DNA from: Prototheca cutis
Lineage: Eukaryota; Chlorophyta; Trebouxiophyceae; Chlorellales; Chlorellaceae
DNA: 64,000 nt
Direction of reading: 5' to 3'
Assembly (NCBI GenBank): GCA_002897115.2
Contig: BCIH01000003.1
Span: 1,113,561 to 1,177,560, forward strand
Position 1 is the stretch's first letter; each line of letters begins with the position of its first letter. Positions 1-11,204 of the stretch are shown here, piece after piece. A model generated the notes under the pieces. The model worked only from the letters and a program-made list of their open reading frames with translations. It had not been told where the DNA came from and searched no databases. Both the position numbers and the translations under genes were made by a program.

Positions 1-1028
1 GGAGTGCGCTGTCTGACAGAGTGCTTTGCCCGGCCCTGCACGCATGGCCTCGGTTCATGCCCGCGCGCCATCCCAATAGACACACATGCCGCACCTGACG
101 AGAAGCCAAAGGCGCTGGCCCAGCTGCGGCAGGGACAAGTCCGGGACTGGCGAAAGACGCCACGGGCAGGCACCCGGCGTACCCTGCTGCAAAGGCTCCT
201 GCAAAGCCAAAGTAGAAGACACGGTTGGCAGGGCCTCGAGCGCACACTCCATGTGACTCTGCAGGGTATTGTCACAGAACACCAGATCCATCAACGCACG
301 TACCGTGTTGTGGACGGAGCCATGTCGAGTGCTCCCGAGCCTAGGTTCCGCGCTTGGGCCTGGCCCGCCCAAGTCGAGGCCGGTGCCTGCTGCCACATGG
401 CTGGAGAGGTGTGCGATGTGATTGGTCGAAATGCACACTAAGGATGCGTGATTTTGTGATTGTGCACCCCACTTGAACAAGGACCAGTGATCAGCGTGCT
501 CCCCGTCACCCGAGCTTTGCGATCACATTTTCCTGCTGACCTGGCAGGCTCTAGGCGGCCTAACCAAACGATGGTCTCCCCCAACCACCAATGCACTGCC
601 ATCATGAGAAGTTTTTCTTACACATATCAGGCCGACGACAGGGCCCCGCAGGGTTCAGCGAACGGCGGGCGGGCTTCAGGAGTCCAAAAGGGCATTTCAC
701 AGAAGGGAAGACTGGCCGGGGCCGGCGCATACGCCGGTCCCTTGACACGAGGCTTGCAGGTGCAAAACCAGGCATGCTTGCAAGCAAGCGACGAAACAGG
801 CAACGTGGATAAAGGTTCGGAATCAGACAAGACAGGCCAGGCCTCGTCCAAAAGGTAGAGTGTTGCACTGTGCTTTGGAGGGTGATTCCTTTTGTCGGTC
901 TAACGTGGATCATCATCGTTCTAATATGTTCGGATGCAGTCCTGAGGAAAAGAACGAGATGCGGCGGCGGCAGGAGCCGTACACCCCCCCCCCCCCCTGC
1001 GCGGCTGCGTGACAGCCGAGGGGGCCGT
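1..1028. other. left-edge region without a supported gene
   Basis: Overlapping frames are open on both strands here, as expected for GC-rich DNA, but none shows a recognisable domain. A minus-strand frame over about 55-480 looks mildly protein-like and could be the last exon of a gene running off the left edge; I cannot support that. A run of 14 C lies at 984-997, just downstream of the 3' end of the minus-strand pyruvate kinase gene. Confidence 0.5.
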
Positions 1029-4000
1029 TCAGCACATGACGCAGCGACTGCCAGACTTTTTCTTTTTCTCCTCGGGCCTCTTCGCAACAGGCAGCGTCGC
1101 CGCCAGGGTCGCCTTGGCAGCAGGCTTGGTCGTCGTCGACGCTGGCTCAGTCGTGGGTTCGGATGCGGGTGCCACTTCGGCTGTGGGCTCGGGTGCTGGC
1201 GCGCCCTCGCTGGGCTTGGCGGCCACTGAATGCTCCCCGGCGACTTCCGGTGTAGCCGGAGCCGCTGCTGCTGCCTGGGCCGACGGCACGTCCCTTGCAT
1301 CAGCAACAGCGGGTTCGATTTCCTGCACGGGTTCCAGCCGCGTGCTTTGCCTGCCGATGGTCGCGGCGGCCGCGGCGGCTGCATGGACCGCGCCGGCATG
1401 TGCGGTCTCGCCCAGGTGATGCGCGGCCCGTTCGACGCCGTGCGTGGCCTTCTCGGCGCCCGTGCCGACGACGGCTGCCGCGGCCGCAAACGGCGCTGCC
1501 GCGCCTGTCATGAGCTTGGAAGAAAGGGTGGTGCTGTTGCCGCGCGGGGCGGGCGCCTCCTTTGCCCCCCCGCTGCCCGCGCGGCCGCGGCGTCAGGCGT
1601 CACGCCCCGCCGCGCCGTTGCTGTTGCCGTCGGCGGCATCGCCGCTGCGCGCCCCGTGCAGCACCAGCGCTTCGTTGCGGTGGCCCGCCAGCACCATGGA
1701 CGGCCGCGTCAGCGACCGCAGCGACCGCAGCATCGAGTGTTCCGACTGCAGCCCAGTGCCGTTTGGCGTGGGAGCACTGGCGCCGCCGCCGTTGGGCATG
1801 GGGGAGCTGCCAGCGGCGATGGCAGCGGCGTTGGCGGCGCCGACGCCCGCGCCGTCGGCGGCCGGGGCACCCTCAGAGGCGGGAACCGCGGGCAGGCCGT
1901 CCGCAGGAGGTGCTGCGCCGGCGACCACACCGCGCGGCAGCCCATCGGGCTGGGCCGTCCCCTCCTCGGCTTCCTCCTCGCTTTCCTCCAGCTCGGGTGC
2001 GATGCCCTGGCCCCGCAGGATGTTGAGCAGCGACTTTGGCCGGATATGCTCGATGCCCGTGGCGTTGGAGTTGACTGTGACCACCTTGATCATGTAGCCC
2101 TGGTCGCCCGACCGTGAGATGGTCACGACGTGGTCCCCCGGACCCACGATGCCCTGCTGCGCAGCCAGGACCACGGCCTCCTCGATCAGCGACTCGCCCG
2201 CCGAGGGCGTGGGCGCGGCCAGGACGGGCATCAGCCCCGCGGTCAGCAACGCCTGCCGCGCGGACGATTTGCCCTCCAGGCGCCAGTGCAGGCCATCGCG
2301 CTTCAGGTACGGGACCACCAACGTCATGATTGGCATGGCAGGACGGTACTTGGCCACCAAGCCGGCGGTCAGGCCCGTCTGAGTGACGACGATCATCAGC
2401 GCTGCACGCACCTTGTCGGCCGCACGCACCGCGGAGGAAGCCACGGCTTCGAGTTTCGAAAGCTTGGCGTCGCCGGCATCACTCCCCAGAGCGCTCCCGA
2501 CACGGGGCACGCCCGTGGCGGTGGCTGCGGCGGCGGCCGCGAGCGCATGGGTGCCGACGCTCTCCGAGGCCAGGCTGGAGGCCGAGGGCGCGCGGTGCAT
2601 GTCGGCGCCCGCGTACCCTCGTAGCAGCGACCCCGTGCCGCTCTCGCCCTCGGCCGCCAGGTGCTGGGCCTGGGCCAGCAGGTGGTCAAAGTGCGCGTCG
2701 TGGTCAAACGCGGCCTCCGCTTCGCGCGAAATCGCTGCCACCACGGCCACCGCGTCCAGTGCGTACTTGCCGCGGTACGTCTCGGCGCCGAGGAGGAAGC
2801 CGTCCACGCCGTCCAGCACCGCATTGGCAATGTCGGTGGCCTCAGCACGGGTGGGCCTGGGCGTCTGAATCATGGTGTCCACGACGCGCGTGATCAGGCA
2901 GGGCTTGTTCAGCGCCAAACAGACAGACACCATTGCCTTTTGGGTCTGGGCCATCTTCTCGACGGGCACGTCCAGGCCCAGGTTGCCGCGCGAGATGACC
3001 ACGCCGTCAGCCGCCGCGGCGATGGACCGGAAGTTGAACAGGCTCTGCCGCGTCTCGCACTTGGCAATCACGCGCGTGGCCTTGGAGTCGATGGACGCCA
3101 GGAACTGGCGCGCCTGCTCAATGTCATCGGCGCTGCGGGTGTACGACAGCGTCAGGAAATCGACGTCAAACTCGCTGGCCAGCGCCCTGACCGCCTTGCG
3201 GTCATCCTCCGTCATCACCTCCAGCGCATTCTGCAGGTTGGACAGGCCCTCGGAGCTCCGCTCGGTGTGGAACAGCGTCAGCAGCCCGCTCAACACGCCC
3301 GAGGACTGTGCCGTGCACGTCACCGTCGTCTCATCAGAATCCTCCACGCGCAGGTACAGGCTCGACGCGTCCGCACCGGAGACGAGGTACCGCCCGACGA
3401 AGATGCTGTCCCCGGGCTGCACCATGGCAGGGAAGCCCGAGTAAGAAATGGGGAATACCGACGCAGAGAATTTCTGCGTCGTGTCCGTCGTCAGCGTGAT
3501 GGTGCTCCCGGCAGGGATCTCTGTCGCGTCGGGTTCGCGGTGCGTCCCGTCGTTGTCCATGTGCACCTCGGGCCGAATCACCGTAATCTCCCGCCCCTGG
3601 ATGTCCACCATGATCGCGCACAGCCTGCACTTGTCTTGCGTGGTTGGGAAGGTGTGGATGCAAGGGAGAGGGGGTGGGGGCTATCACTGATAACAACGCT
3701 GCCAGGATCTCGTCATTGCGCAACATGCGGCAGCCCACCCGAAACTGCTCCGCGCAACCAACGTGCCTGCGCGTTCGCTTCATGGCCTCCTGGAGGTTCC
3801 GCAGGGACTCCCGGTGGTAGGCCAGGCTGTTCCACTGCATTGTGATTCGAGGGGGAAGAAGTTCAGGGGGTAGGTTTGGGGTCTGGGGCCTGGGGCGGCC
3901 GGTGGACAATCGTCGGGCATCCAGCCCAGCAACATGAGCACGACCCCCCGCCTCACCCCACCGTCGCCGCAACCAAGACCCCGGAGGCACTGGGGAAACG

Positions 4001-4468
4001 ATGCAACGACATCATCATTCCATTTCATGACGACCACATGGGGTTGCGTTACCTCCGCAGTGGTCCCCGGCCGCCTTACCTTGAGGTCGATTCGGGCGCA
4101 GGTTGCCCCGGCCTCCAGCAGGTCCACCAGGGTCTCGACCCGCCGGCTCCCGGAGCCGATCGTGATCGCCACTGCAGCACAAGACCCGAACAACGGCTGC
4201 ATCAGGCCAGGCATGTCCCAAGCGAGGGAGGTCCAGGCGTGCGCTGGCGGTACAGCCCCATGGGCCCAGTCCAGCCATCCAAACCCTTGTCTTGCACGCC
4301 ATCAAGCCAACCCCGAAGCCCCATCCCCCGCGATCGCCGCCTTCAACATGCACCTTTTGTCTTAGTGAAGCCTGATGCTCCATCGGTGGTCGCTGGATGC
4401 AGCACCTGCCTCAGGTCGGTGTCCTTGAAGAAATGGGTCTTGGCCTTGGCCATTTGTGCGGAGACCAT
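1029..4468 (-). CDS. PYK: pyruvate kinase, divergent green-algal type, with C-terminal tail ending in a CaaX box
   Basis: Predicted to transfer phosphate from phosphoenolpyruvate to ADP. Exons on the minus strand: 4468-4354, 4171-4080, 3834-3767, 3624-1604 and probably 1504-1029, about 923 residues. Without the last splice the frame stops at a TGA at 1593-1595, giving 768 residues. The barrel is recognisable from TKVAITIGSGS, the TPRPTRAEATDIANAVLDG stretch and GAETYRGKYALDA. The usual ARGDLG metal-binding motif reads SRGNLG, and TKGPE reads IQGRE, so key residues deviate; I recall similar changes in a green-algal clade. Intron 3 uses a GC donor (AG then GCACGT). After the pyruvate kinase C-domain comes an acidic, then Ala/Pro-rich region, ending EEKKKKSGSRCVMC. 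The family is certain. Catalytic competence and the exact C-terminus are not. The start at 4468 is the first ATG of the conserved leader. Confidence 0.9.
1505..1603 (-). other. putative 99-nt in-frame intron containing the only stop (TGA) between pyruvate kinase core and tail
   Basis: Read on the minus strand, the segment starts GTGACG and ends CATGACAG, with a pyrimidine-rich stretch (CCACCCTTTCTTCC) before the acceptor. Its length is exactly 33 codons, so removal keeps frame and deletes the TGA at 1593-1595. The joined codon would be CGC. If retained, translation stops in it. If the TGA is read through, the same downstream frame is used. These three outcomes cannot be told apart from DNA alone. 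Confidence 0.6.
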
Positions 4469-5455
4469 CGTGCCCGCTGACCCCAACGACCGTCAGGATC
4501 CCCGGTGATGACTCTAGGCTCCCAAAATCTTCTGTTGATACTGTATCGGATCCCGGGAGCAGACAGGTATTCGTGGGCAAGCCAGCGGGGGGCCCGTTTG
4601 GGGTTTCGGGCTTCTGAGGGCGCTTGGCCTGCAGGCGCGCCAGCGGGCCGGCACGTGGCTTCCTCTTCCTGAGATGCTTGGATGTCGGAACTCAACGCCC
4701 GTCCGACACACGGGCCCACCCAACACGTTGCTGGCACACGGAGCTGGGCAAATATCAGCGAGCTGGTGTGCACCGCTTGCTCACACTTCGTCACTATTTA
4801 TTTTATCAGGCTTTCTGTGTTTCCGAGTGCCAGCGCATTAGCAGCGCTGTGGTGGGTGGTGTGTACCGTCACCCCTATGGCCCCCGTGTTTGCCTTGTGA
4901 CCATGAATCCTATGACCCTTGTCTCCTCCGCTCCCCAGCCGGCCCATGTGCCGAGGGTGAAGACTTCGCAAGCTGTGCGCGCCGCCCAGGCCACACTCCA
5001 GGGACCCACCCCAGCGGCGAGATCCTTGGAGGTGCCGCAGCTCCCCAACGCGGCGCTGGCCAAGCCCGTGGGGCATGCCGTCTCGCATGGAGAGCGGAGG
5101 AGGCAGGTTCACGTATTGCTCGTGGAATGGGAACGCTACCTGTGAGCAGCGAGAGAGCGAGCGCGTGCGGCCTCTCCGGCGGACCCTGCGGTTGCCGGAG
5201 AGGCCTGCCTGCTGAACCAGACATTTTGTTCAACACCCAGAGAAGAGAAAACTTCATTTGGAAGACGAGCAGACGTGGAGCGGGCCCCAGCCCCTTCCAC
5301 AGCAGTTTCCTTTTGTCGTCGCCTTATTTGTCCCCCATTTCTACTTTTTTTGAGACGCGCTGGCGCCCGAAGGCACCGGCCGACGCCCCCGGGCCCAATA
5401 GCCCTGTATTACATGATCTAGCGTGACGGCCAGTTTGGCCCTGTAACCGAGCCAA
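4469..5455. other. intergenic region between pyruvate kinase 5' end and proteasome gene 3' end
   Basis: This 987-bp stretch should hold the pyruvate kinase promoter (next to 4468) and the 3' UTR of the proteasome gene (next to 5456). Several frames are open for 80-170 codons on both strands, including one starting at 4902 on the plus strand. None has recognisable domains or convincing splice partners. Confidence 0.5.
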
Positions 5456-7159
5456 TCAAGAGAGCTCCATGAGGTCTGTCAGGGGGGCCACCTCCACATA
5501 CCGTTGCACGTCAAATCGCCGCTCGGCGACCACAGCTGCATGTGTTTTGATTGGGTTGGGTGCTGGAAATAGGCCAACAGAAGCAAGCGGTCAGTGCCTT
5601 TTGCAGGGTTCGATCCTGCCCCACCCACACACTGCCAGCCTCCAATTGCATCGCCGCCGGCCTGCAAATTGCGCCAATGCCAAAACAACAAGACGAGCGC
5701 GAAGGCTGACCACCACGCACTTGCGGCGCCGGGCTTGATCTTCATGGGGTGGGCGCGCTCGTAAATCTTGCCCTGAAGGTACTCGTAGTTGCGGAGGTAC
5801 CGCACCTCGCCCTTTTTAATCACGCAGATGTCGACATTGGACCCGGATCCCAGGTCGTTGAACACGCCTGACCTGTGGTTTGGATAACAAAAGACGGAAG
5901 GGGGGGACAAGGCTGGTTGAGGACAGCATGGCATCTCCTTTTTCCCACTCTGGGCCAGCGCTTTACAATGGTTAGACAGGTGTGTTTCATCACACCACGG
6001 CACCACCATCAGAATCATTACCGTGACCCCACCCCAGCAACAAGCATCGTACCGGATGGCTTGGGCAACGAGATCGATGGCCTCCTGCTCCTCCAAGCCA
6101 TCCCTGTACCCGGCCTCAAACACGGCCATCGCATTCAGGCTGCCAGAGCCCATGGTGCAGTAGGGCAGCGAATCGGTCGAGCCGTGCGGGTAGACCTGCA
6201 TTCATTGTGTTTGCGTGTTTGTAACGGAGTCGGGGGACCGATGAGGCAGGGTCGGGCGTTGGAGACTCATCGGCAACTGGTCTTCCGCAGGGCCTCCCGC
6301 ACGATAGCCGGGCTCAGAGCCCGGCGCCTTGAGCACTGCCCTCAAGAGAAGAGCCGCCCCTCACCCCCCAACCTGCCCCCAAGAAAAAGGAGCGCACCGT
6401 GAACAGGTGGGGTCCCTTGAAGTCCACGCCGCCAAGCACCAGCGCGGCGCTGACGTAGCCCTGGTACCTGTAGCAGCCGTGGTTCCGCGTCGAAGCCGGT
6501 CAGTGAAACTGCAGCGTGTTCCGGCGCCACTCGCCGACAGCACAAAGGATTTCCGGGCATGTGCAGTCTCACTGAACTGCAGCCCCCCTCCAAAAAGAAT
6601 AAAAAGACGCACTGGAACAGGTGGCTCTTGAGCATGGTCATGGCTGTGACCACACGCGACTCACGGCCTGTGCCGTAACGGTGGAGAACCAGCTGGGAGG
6701 ACACCATGCCCGTTACATTTTCGGTGTCGGCCGCCGTGCCCGCTCCGCAGCAGTAGATGTTGGGTGCGATGTAGTGGATCTTCTCGCAGTTCTTGTCGGC
6801 CACTGTCGTGCCGGCCGTGGACCGCGTGTCCGCGCCCAGAACCACACCGTCCTGGAATGTTGGTCGGGGGTGGGGGGAGGATGGTCAGAGGGCTGGGATG
6901 GCGGAGCAAAGGGCCGGGTCTTACCTGAATAGAAAGACTGTTCCCAGTGGGAGGGAACCGGCACTGACCACCAATTCATCATACCCTCCTTCCATGGACA
7001 TTGCGCGACACAAAAAAGCCATGACCGCACGCGCACACGCGCCTTGAAGATGATGCCAGCAATGGTGGTGCCGGTCTTTGTGAAGCCCGGGCCCTGCATG
7101 CCCTTCTCCTTCAGCAGGGCATTCCTCTGGACCAGGTCGAAGTTAAAGCCCCCCGCCAT
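5456..7159 (-). CDS. PBB1: 20S proteasome subunit beta-2 (beta type-7)
   Basis: Catalytic (trypsin-like) beta subunit of the 20S core particle, found in cytosol and nucleus. Six exons on the minus strand: 7159-7043, 6851-6613, 6467-6398, 6195-6053, 5872-5721 and 5535-5456, giving 266 residues with all phases consistent. The N-terminus MAGGFNFD and the processing site KTG/TTIAG, with the active Thr at residue 31, are hallmarks of beta-2. GADTRSTAG and [14 protein letters not shown] carry the conserved Asp and Lys. [11 protein letters not shown] and a tail ending LTDLMELS complete the family length. Intron 1 has a GC donor (AAG then GCGCGT); no GT alternative keeps frame. The gene is divergent from the EH/C2 gene at 7599, separated by 439 bp. 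Confidence 0.95.
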
Positions 7160-7598
7160 CCTGCTCAGTACAGCGCCGCACGCCGCGTATAGTCCCTATC
7201 ACGAATCCTCGAGCAAGCTCGCGAAGCAGTCCCGCTCCAGCGGGAAGCAGCACCGCCCCAGTCCAGGCCTGTGGCAAGTTCGATCACTCACGAGCCCAGG
7301 ACCCTGCTGCCCGTCCGTCACGCGTTCCAACTCACGATGGCAATTACACGACACTTCAAGGCATCATGGGCAGCGAGATGCAGGTTATGTTGTGCCCTGT
7401 TCCGGAGAGGATCGCGCTAGCTTGGCCAATGCCGATGATCCGGGGGAGAGGGCCAGTCCACGTGGATCGGTGGGCAAAGACTTCGCTTTCAATATTCGGG
7501 TCGACAGATGCACAAAAATCCGCAACACCTGCCTACTGACGCCCTGTCCATTGAATGACCCGTAAATATTAATATTCATGATCTCATAGCGACACGCG
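7160..7598. promoter_or_regulatory. shared divergent intergenic region (proteasome beta-2 / EH-C2 gene)
   Basis: These 439 bp separate two divergently transcribed start codons and must hold both promoters. I see no convincing TATA box; an AT-richer patch lies around 7555-7590. Confidence 0.45.
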
Positions 7599-10500
7599 AT
7601 GGCGGAACCATCGCACACGGAGCGGCTGCTCCTGCAAACCGTCAATGAAGTGCTCGAGGCTCACCAGGTGGGGGGTGTCTATGGCGGTGCGATCGGGTTG
7701 CAGCCGCATTTTTGGCCGCAAAATCAATCATGCAATTTGGGCTTCAGCTTGTGTGTGCCATGTGGACGCGGCCATGTGCCGCTGAGAGATCTGGGGAGCG
7801 CTTGTTGGGGACTCCCTGTCAGCAACACTTTGCATTGGGGAGGCCACCGCTGGTCGCAGTCCTAAACGACCCTCCCCCTTGCCCCGCCTGCAGACACGGG
7901 ATGCTCTGGCGACGGCCACTCTGGCGGATTTGAACAGTTACACCAAGCGCTTCACGCGGCTTGCAGGCCCCAGGGGCACCGAGGTGGATGTGGGCGCCGT
8001 GCTGCACCATTTCGACAGCGAGCTGCTGACGGGACGTGCGCTGCAGCGTGTGCTGGAGCACGTGGGCGTGGCCGACGTGACCCTGGTGACCAAGGGCCAG
8101 TTCCTCGCGGTGGCCCACCTCGTGTGCACTGTGCTGCAGCGCGTGCAGGAGCGCATGTTTGAGGGCGGCGGCCTGTGCTCACCGTCCCCCGGCAAGTCGG
8201 GCGCCGGCGGGTTTGCCAGCCCCTCCAGCCAACACAGCCGGGCATGGAGTGTGGACGGCGGCGATTCCTGGAGCATCCAGGCGGGTCGCGGCGGTCGGCG
8301 TCCGGGCCACTCAGCCATGGGCGGCGCGCCGGCCGGCCACCGCAGGCACATGCCACCCACTGTGGCGCAGCTGCTCAGCCTGGCCGTGGCCGCGCACGAG
8401 GAAAGCGCGGGCGGCTCCACGCCCGCACTCTCCGTCGGCAGCGCCGCCGGCCACGACGACGATGCCNCCGGAAACAACGGCGCCTACGCCGGGCCCGACG
8501 ACTGGCAGGCCTTCTCCTCGTCCTCGGGCGACGTCTCGAGCGCCAGTCTGGACTGGGCCACGGGCCAGGACAGCGGCGCGACACCGGGGTCAAGTCGCCG
8601 GGACAGCCCTGGTGCGGCTGCCCAGGACGCCCTGTGGGATGCCATGCTGGACCGGCNTCGTGTCGGAGCCGGCGAGCCGGGGACGGAACAGGGCGAGGCG
8701 GGTGGCATCACGGAACAAGGTGCCCGGGACTGGCAGGCCTTCCGGCCCATCAGTCCCGCCAAGCTCATGCTGCAGGGTCTGCTCAGGGACAGCCGGTCTG
8801 CGCCCTCCAGTGCTCGGCTCATGATTCGGAGGCCGGGCCTGGTGGCCGGCCTGGACCCAATCTCGGCCGAAGACAGGCAGCGCTGCGAACAGCTCTATGA
8901 CAAAAAGGTGCGTGGGCTGTCCCTGTTTTGTGCCTGTGGCTGGGGGTTTTGAAAGTGATGTGTCCCGGGCCCTGGGCCCCATGATCTGTTGGCGTCCGTG
9001 GCAGTCACCGCGCAACACATGCAATTCCACGTGTGCAAACCGCGCAGAAGTATGCTGAGCGGGGAGGGCTCAGGCGCAGCTCGGCATGGCGGCTGTTCGG
9101 AAAGAGTGGCATCGAGGCGTCCTCCTTTGAGCAGGCCTGGCGCCTCGCCGGTGGCGGGGATGCATCCCTGCAAGTCCTGGACTGCCAGGTGAGTGCAGGG
9201 TGTGCACGCCATGCTTCAGCCGTCCCTGGGTGGTGTGAGCTTTGGAATGCACATGAATTTGACATGTTCCTACTTCTGAATCAGATGACGATGACGACTC
9301 ACAATGCCCACTGCCTGTCCCTGCTCCCTTCGTGCAGCAATTCTGCCTGCTGGTGCACCTGCTGCACTGTATCCAGCGGGGGTCCATCTTGCCACCGTCA
9401 CTCTCGACAGAGGCGGTGCGTTGAGGTTGGGTGGGGGGAATGGGCACGACAGTTGCTGTTCGTTCACAGCCTCCCAACATCCCTGCTCATGCTCCACACC
9501 CCACATTGCCATTTGCACTCACGGTCGCCCATTCCCATCCCCTCAGGCCCTCGCGCTGCTGGGTGCAGGCCCGACACCTGCCGACAAGCTGCACCTGGAG
9601 CTGGGTCGCCTGCGTCTTGGCTCCCAGCAGGCGGAGAGCCAGCCGCCATCCCCCAGCAACAGCACCTGCAAGGTATGTGTCAGTCTGTGACGTGCACGTA
9701 TTTAAGCAAAACCCGCAGCGCCGCTTTAAAGCAACATTTCTCTACCTTTGCACGACCTGCTAGGGCTCTGCGGTGTCGGGCGGGGTGGAAACCCCGGCCC
9801 AGGGACTCCTGGCTCCCCCGGCGCCAGAGTCTGCACCGGCACGGAGGTCGGCCACCCACGCGCCATCTGGCGCCCCGTCTAATCTGGTGGGAGGCCAGCA
9901 GGACTGCCTGGAGGTTGGTCTCCAGCTGGCCCGGTTCACGTACCGCAAACCTCTGGACCGGCCCTTTATCACGATGAGCGTGCGGGACGGCACGGGACGG
10001 TTCCTGGAGCTGCCGCGGGACAGCCACCCCGGCCGGTACAGCCGGCTGGCCAACACCGCTGTCTTCTCCCAGAGTCTCGAGGTGGAGACGCCCCTCGGAC
10101 GGCTGCCACCAGGTGTGCATGTGTTTTGGGGGAGGGAGGGAAGGGGGGAACCTGGTGGTGCATCATAAGAGGCTTGTGAGTCTGGGCTGGCTGTCACTCA
10201 TTTGGGGTTTGGAAGGAAGCGTCGAATGAGCACTGTGCATGCCCAGCCTGATGTTGTCGTGTTCATGGCGTTCCCCCTCAAGCCCTTGGCTAGTCAACCC
10301 TTCTTCAAACACCTGAAAGTCCTCCCTCCCTTAACCTCGACAGGTTCCTGTGTGTACTTTGAGCTGCGGCACTGGAAGGGACGCGAGTCGCGGTTCTCGA
10401 CGCTGGCCTGGACAGCTGTCCCCGCAGAGCGCATCCTGGATGCGGGTCCACACAGCTGTCGAGTGCGTGAGGGCTTGACCGCACTGCCCCTGTACCGCAA

Positions 10501-10624
10501 GCCACTCGAGGTCTGCATGCAGCGGGNGCGGCGTCTACCTGGCGAGCACGCCACGCTGCAGATCTCGCTCAAGCAGGTGGGCCGGCAGCCGCCGACAGCT
10601 GCCATTGCACAGGCCGCGGCCTGA
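7599..10624 (+). CDS. protein with two degenerate EH-like domains and a C-terminal Aida-type C2 domain
   Basis: Seven exons: 7599-7667, 7894-8907, 9048-9188, 9338-9415, 9547-9672, 9764-10112 and 10344-10624, giving 685 residues with consistent phases. The C-terminal third matches the C2 Aida-type fold: PFITMSVRDGTG, then LEVETPLGRLP, then VYFELRHWKGRESRFSTLAW, then LPLYRKPLE. Such C2 domains bind phosphoinositide membranes (family knowledge). Residues about 35-105 and about 355-430 resemble EH modules, with the QFLAVAHLV and QFCLLVHLLHCIQRG helices typical of the second EF-hand half; calcium loops are not obvious. Between them lies a Ser/Gly/Asp-rich linker with two DWQAF(S/R) motifs. A membrane-trafficking or phosphoinositide role is inference. 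Ambiguous bases at 8467, 8657 and 10527 do not break the frame. Confidence 0.8.
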
Positions 10625-11204
10625 GTTCCCGGTCTCTGTCCAGCACAGCAGCGGCCTTGCACAGCCGGCAGGGTGANGGGAACCATGAAACACAACAGCA
10701 GCGCCGACTGATTTGAGTTGTGCTCCTTTCCCTTTGCGCACGATTTCTTCCTATTCGACCACCCGTGATTGCGAGACCCCCTTCCCGTTGTTGAGCTCGA
10801 TTCCTTGCCCTGGCCTTTGGAGTACCTAGACTCGTTGCCATCCATCTGTCCGCTGTGAAGCCAAAGGCGGGTCCTGGGATGCAAGCATAGCTCTTGCATT
10901 CAGCAACGTGGGAGTCGAGCACAATATCCACTCGGGAAAGCGCGCGGCGCGCGGGTTGGTCCTTTCAAAAATGAAGTGATCCGAGTCGTCTCAATTGCAG
11001 CGCCGTGTTCGGCTGACGATCGCGACGCTGGGCGTGTGTAAATACATCAATCGCATAGAATTCTGAGAATTTGGTAGCTAGACGGATCCCGATCTCTCGC
11101 AGAGCCTGCTCCCCGACGGGGTGAAGCGGAGAGCCGTCTGTGTGTGTGTGTACACTCCCTGGACATGTGAACTCCTCCCTGTCCAGGTTCGCCCCGTATC
11201 CACC
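10625..11204. other. intergenic region between EH-C2 gene and TOP6A
   Basis: 580 bp with only short incidental frames. It holds the 3' UTR of the upstream gene and the TOP6A promoter. One ambiguous base at 10677. No element recognised. Confidence 0.5.

Noticed and set aside
4..480. Open frames on both strands at the left edge
   Set aside because: No recognisable family, no splice partner and no conserved motif. Possibly the end of a neighbouring gene, but unsupported.
1593..1595. In-frame TGA in pyruvate kinase as a selenocysteine codon
   Set aside because: No Cys is expected at this point, the flanking region is low complexity, and an in-frame 99-nt intron explains the TGA better. No SECIS element could be assessed.
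2661..3845. 394-codon plus-strand frame antisense to pyruvate kinase
   Set aside because: Low-complexity Arg/His/Val-rich translation mirroring the coding strand; a GC-bias shadow.
5553..5626. tRNA-like segment with GGTTCGATCC, a GCAGG/CCTGC stem and near-complementary ends (74 nt)
   Set aside because: The T-loop is one base short of the canonical form, the acceptor has a mismatch, and no D-arm or anticodon arm folds. It sits inside a proteasome-gene intron, antisense to it. Chance or a decayed fragment.
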